DNA from: Eretmocerus hayati
Taxonomy: Eukaryota; Arthropoda; Insecta; Hymenoptera; Aphelinidae
Length of the DNA stretch: 64,000 bases
NCBI GenBank assembly: GCA_029851415.1
Contig: CM056741.1
Location: 66,082,282-66,146,281 of the forward strand
Reading direction: 5' to 3'
The notes beneath the pieces are model-generated. The model searched no databases. It was not told the DNA's origin and saw only the letters and a program-made list of their open reading frames with translations. The position numbers were made by a program, and so were the translations under genes. How positions within the stretch are numbered: position 1 is the first letter of the stretch; the number at the start of each line of letters is the position of its first letter. Shown in pieces: positions 60,259 to 64,000 of this stretch.

Positions 60259-62887
60259 CTGAATACATTGTCGATGAGCCCAGCAGGACCAATCGGGTCA
60301 TTAAGGACTCAGATGTTGAATAAAATGTTAGAGAAACGTATACCTATGGCCCGAATTATTTATATCTTTATTTTCATGTTCTGAGTCGTTGAAAAATTAA
60401 AATCAAATCTAATTGAATATCATGGGCTATTTTACTGAAATGAGATACCGAGCATACGTAGAGACTTATACGAGCAATGCACAGGAATGTCGTATAAATG
60501 TATGAAGTGGGAGTAATGCATATTTGCGCGTAACACTTTAGATTGGTCTAATCGTTCGACTGTGTTCAATCGGTGCTTTAGCAGGGAAGTTAAATCAGCT
60601 ATGTATACTTGCATGCAAAATTCTTGCCGTACCAAACACGAGAAAGTTTGCTGGCGATCACGCCTCAATGTTTGGGTATTATTACCGCTTATCGATGTTA
60701 CGTACTATGTATTACATAGGCCATATTTCCTGATTGCTATTACTAATGTTTGCCAGAACTAAGTACATAATGTTACTCTCCAACTTTACATATTAGCTTT
60801 GGTTCATGAAACATGCTCAAATGAGCTTCAGTTTGATAAGTGAAAGTTGGGTTTTTGAAAATTTGAGGGAAGATTTTTCACAAACCATACTTTCTTTTCA
60901 AAATTGAAGCATTGTCTTACTCATGCTTTTTGTGGAAGTGGTAGACACCTTTCGAAGAATCGTTTCAGCTCGATGTGATATGAAATTCTCAATTTCAGGA
61001 ATCACTTTGCCTGACCATTAAATACTATTCCAACCTTCATAGTTCGAGAGGAATCTCATGATTGTGTAATATTTTTTTCAGTCCAGACGAGAGTAATCAA
61101 GGATAATTCCTCCATACTCACCATAAAACTCTGTGCATCTGAGATTTCGACGAGAACACGCCTTTTACAGAGTTTCATTTGCGGTTTCTTGCTCTCACGT
61201 GGTGTTTGGCAGACAAGGTTGCTTGAATAATTCATATTTTTTATTTCCATGACAGTTGTAAGAGACAGGAAGATGGAAGAAGGAGAGCTAAAATTTCTCG
61301 AAGAAACTGAAACGAGTCCGTTTCGAATATTGAGCAGAGAAAACGGGTGTCATTCAAGTGCGAAGCGCTCTTGTCCCACTTTTGGACGCTCGCAAATTGA
61401 TGTATCACAAAATGTAACACAAATTTCAAAGCTCCGGGGCCTATAAGTGTATTACAAATATTACGGGAAACAAAATCTGTAACAAGTTTTATGACCATAC
61501 TAATCGTGAAATCAATTTTCCATGTTCCGATTTCGTGTAAGATTCGATCTAATTCGACTTTAGAAGGATACGTTTATGCTTATGAAGTATGCACTTATGT
61601 GTCTCGAGCATATGTTATAAACAGCCAGAAGTGAAGGAATGAAACGGAAGCTGATTCATAGTGCGGTTTAAAAATATTACGTCGTTTCGTGACGCTCAGC
61701 TGTGAAAGCCCCAAGCCACTGGTTTGCCATCCGACAAAACTATCCAAATCAACGATAATTCTCCAACGGTATCATATAATAATTAGACAACATGCTATAT
61801 GAGTAAACATATTGTATGAAGTATCGCAGCATAAGTGTGCGGTAATTTTTTGGTCACGCTTGGTACTTTTCATGTGACAAGTCCTAAATTTTAGGCGCCT
61901 GGCCTAAATTACGACAACTGAATGTTCGAGTCTAATCCCTAGCGACTTCTGCAGGATCACTCTTACCCGAGCTGTTACCCGCTCTTACGGATCATTCAAA
62001 AATATCACCAGGATCCCGAATTCATCAAATCTAGCTGGGGGTAAAGGTGAAAAACTGTTTGATACTCGAGACATACCAATAAAATGCCGCAAGGCCAAAT
62101 TGGAGTATTCTGTAGGTTCTAATAGGCCTAGTCTCAGACTTCTAAGCCAAATGCCACGAGTTGGATTTCTCCCCCATACATCGACCAAGATGAGATATAT
62201 CTTCAAAATATCGAGACGCTCAATAAGGACGAAAAAATTGAAAGTAATGAATGAGGGGAATGAGTCGCTTCTTCAATTATTTTTCATTTTCTTCCATTCT
62301 TGTCGCGAAAATTCCGTATTTTGTAAAACAATTCAGAGCTTCCCACAGGCCTGGCACTCTCACACTGTATAGATGCTCTTCATGGTTTGCACTTACAACT
62401 CAAAATGACTTCCTTTTCCAGGACAGATTTAAGAACAATTTTTTTCATGCATGCTCTGCCAGGTCTGGGATGATTCTCGTCGAGCAAAAAGTATTATAAT
62501 ACCAGAGGACAACAAATGGATACCTGTTGTGCGAAGGTGACCGTGATTTTGGAGCCAAAGAACTCGTATATATGAGATGACAAAAATCAAAACGGTGAAA
62601 AAAAGTTGAGAGATAGCGCCTGGCTCTCTCGAAAGCAGGCGATGATGCGCAGCCGGACTGGACAATGACCCGGGCCAGCAGCGGTCAAGGAGAAAAGTAC
62701 AGGCGCGAGTGAATATATAAGTATATTAGTCAGGGAAGCCGCGAGTCTGGCCATACTTACAAATGAGCTGCAGCGCGAGGAGGAAACATGCGATGAGAAT
62801 ATTGACCAGTCACCGAAGAGCCATATCGATGCTCGTTATATGTGCTGTGATGAAGAGGACACTGGGCCAGTAAAATTTACTGCACGA
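60259..62887. other. No firm gene; possible promoter at 62714
   Basis: An open frame at 61249-61446 (RKMEEGELKFLEETETSPFR) looks mildly coding but stands alone. TATATAAG occurs at 62714-62721 in a CpG-richer stretch (62640-62800). A short ATG frame follows (62764-62874). No clear initiator or downstream exon was found. Confidence 0.25.
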
Positions 62888-63100
62888 TCAGAGCGTGTTG
62901 GTATTGCTTGGAGAGGATCTTGTTAACAAGACTCCCCAATTTGAGGGCGAGAGGATCTCGGGGAACGAACCGAATGTTGTAGTGCTTCGGATATCTTGAT
63001 CCAGGATGAATAGTTGGTAGTTTTTCATCTGGGGCTTGTGAAACTCTACCCAGGCATGCTCGATATGCTCAATTTGGATAATGATCATTACATCTTCATT
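62888..63100 (-). CDS. Candidate terminal exon, unknown protein
   Basis: On the minus strand, AG at 63102-63101 is followed by 70 open codons and TGA (62890-62888). It contains NEDVMIIIQIEHIEHAWVEF, HKPQMKNYQLFILDQDIRST and GSFPEILSPSNWGVLL. Third positions are mostly G or C, unlike the flanks, so it is likely coding. It is in phase 0, matching the donor of the segment at 63343. The acceptor lacks a good pyrimidine tract. No family is recognised. Confidence 0.4.
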   Translation of the reverse strand, partial: NEDVMIIIQIEHIEHAWVEFHKPQMKNYQLFILDQDIRSTTTFGSFPEILSPSNWGVLLTRSSPSNTNTL

Positions 63101-63342
63101 CTGATCATTCCATCACGCATGTTATTATGAAGCCTCAGTCACTTCTTGCGAATTTTGATTTTATTGTACCCAGCCATGAATATCCCAGACTTGGAAAATA
63201 TCATGAAGTTATGCAAGACTGTTTGCCAGAGACGGAGGCTGAGAATGATGAATTTTGAAAAGCTCTTGTCTCTTGGATGTATGAAATGGAGTCTTTTTGA
63301 TGAAGTGTGCGTAGATATGTTCTTTCTGACTATTTTACTCAC

Positions 63343-63492
63343 AATTGGAGAGAGAGTAGCGTACGCGCGACCACAAAACTTGAATCCCACATCTTGAATA
63401 CAGTTCTGATCCTCACCTACTTGATCGGCGTGCTTCGTAGCAAGGGGTAATCTCCACTGATCTTGGGTCGTCAAAGAATTTATATCTGACAC
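63343..63492 (-). CDS. Candidate exon upstream of 62888-63100
   Basis: On the minus strand the frame ends GFKFCGRAYATLSPI directly before GTGAGTAAA (phase 0), an excellent donor. The 5' limit is uncertain: AG sites near 63406 or 63458 are possible. An overlapping frame (63413-63697, with LSVRYKFFDDPRSVEITPCY and a GTGAGG donor at 63416) also looks coding, so a frameshift or alternative exons are possible. It would splice over about 240 bp to the terminal exon. Confidence 0.3.
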
Positions 63493-64000
63493 TCAATTTG
63501 ATCCGAATGGTTTTCAGCTGGAAGTCTTGGCTGAGCCAGCCTGAAGAAAGAACAGGACTCTCCCAACAGAAAACAATCTGTCTATCAAAGAATCCTTGAC
63601 ATATGCTATTAATCGTATGAGGCTGGCATCTTATGGAAGGTTGGGAAATGATGCAGTTCAGTCGGAATCTCGCCAGTGTGCGGTGGCACTGATTCAATTC
63701 AAATGTTCATGGTCGGGAGAAAAATAATTATTCAGAGATGTTCGTTTTTGACTCAATAAGCAAACGCTTCTCAAAAGCTGTGTAATGCACATGCAGTGAA
63801 ACTTGTCTAAGTTGGGCGCTCTCGGTTCCGTAAAAAACTGCCAACTGAGACAGGTGCCCAACATACAGAAACTCGGACTCAGGACCATTTTTCTTCATCA
63901 AGGAAATGAATTTTTCATTAAATCATGATTATCTTGGATGGAGCATATTAGTGACTCCTAATCGTATGAATACAATATTTCGAAATAGTGATCAAAGATG

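Overview
The window is eukaryotic nuclear DNA from an insect. It is AT-rich, has spliced genes with GT-AG introns, and is loaded with inverted-repeat transposons, LINE remnants and minisatellites. The only gene recognised with confidence is a complete five-exon chitin deacetylase of the CDA1/serpentine type on the + strand (coding 22270-33585, 536 residues). It has a signal-peptide exon, a chitin-binding domain, an LDL-receptor class A domain and a polysaccharide deacetylase domain. This cuticle and tracheal matrix enzyme is typical of insects. The order cannot be fixed from sequence alone.

Layout. 1-5.7 kb: mostly unassigned, with a few exon-like or decayed coding scraps near 3.5-4.1 kb. 5.69 kb: a hammerhead-ribozyme-like core. 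5.9-6.9 kb: a repeat cluster. 8.4-9.65 kb: a long inverted-repeat element. 10.6-11.0 kb: a decayed coding frame. 11.96-15.95 kb: a dead LINE retrotransposon (catalytic YADD changed to YADN) broken by three later inverted-repeat insertions. 16.4-21.1 kb: two convergent copies of a repeat family with conserved ends and different minisatellite cores. 22-34.2 kb: the CDA1 gene with promoter, five exons and poly(A) signal; its 7.8-kb first intron holds two TTAA-flanked elements. 34.7-41 kb: inverted-repeat elements, a poly(A) retrocopy with a 20-bp target duplication, and simple repeats.

42.5-54 kb holds many short, coding-looking + strand segments with good splice sites. Three of them (44190-44357, 50976-51125, 51575-51747) can be joined in phase 1 to give a coherent C-terminal region of an unrecognised protein. 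One has a duplicated partner exon 800 bp upstream. I treat this as an orphan gene locus broken up by transposons. 52-60 kb has further repeats, a Tc1-like element and a LINE 3' end. 62.9-63.5 kb carries what may be the 3' end of an unrecognised minus-strand gene.

Four complete elements and one fragment of a palindromic transposon family recur (40.3, 46.9, 53.0, 55.2 kb, and 45.7 kb in part). The complete copies have 3-bp T-N-A target duplications. Except for CDA1 and the LINE reverse transcriptase, product names were not assigned because no family could be recognised by eye.
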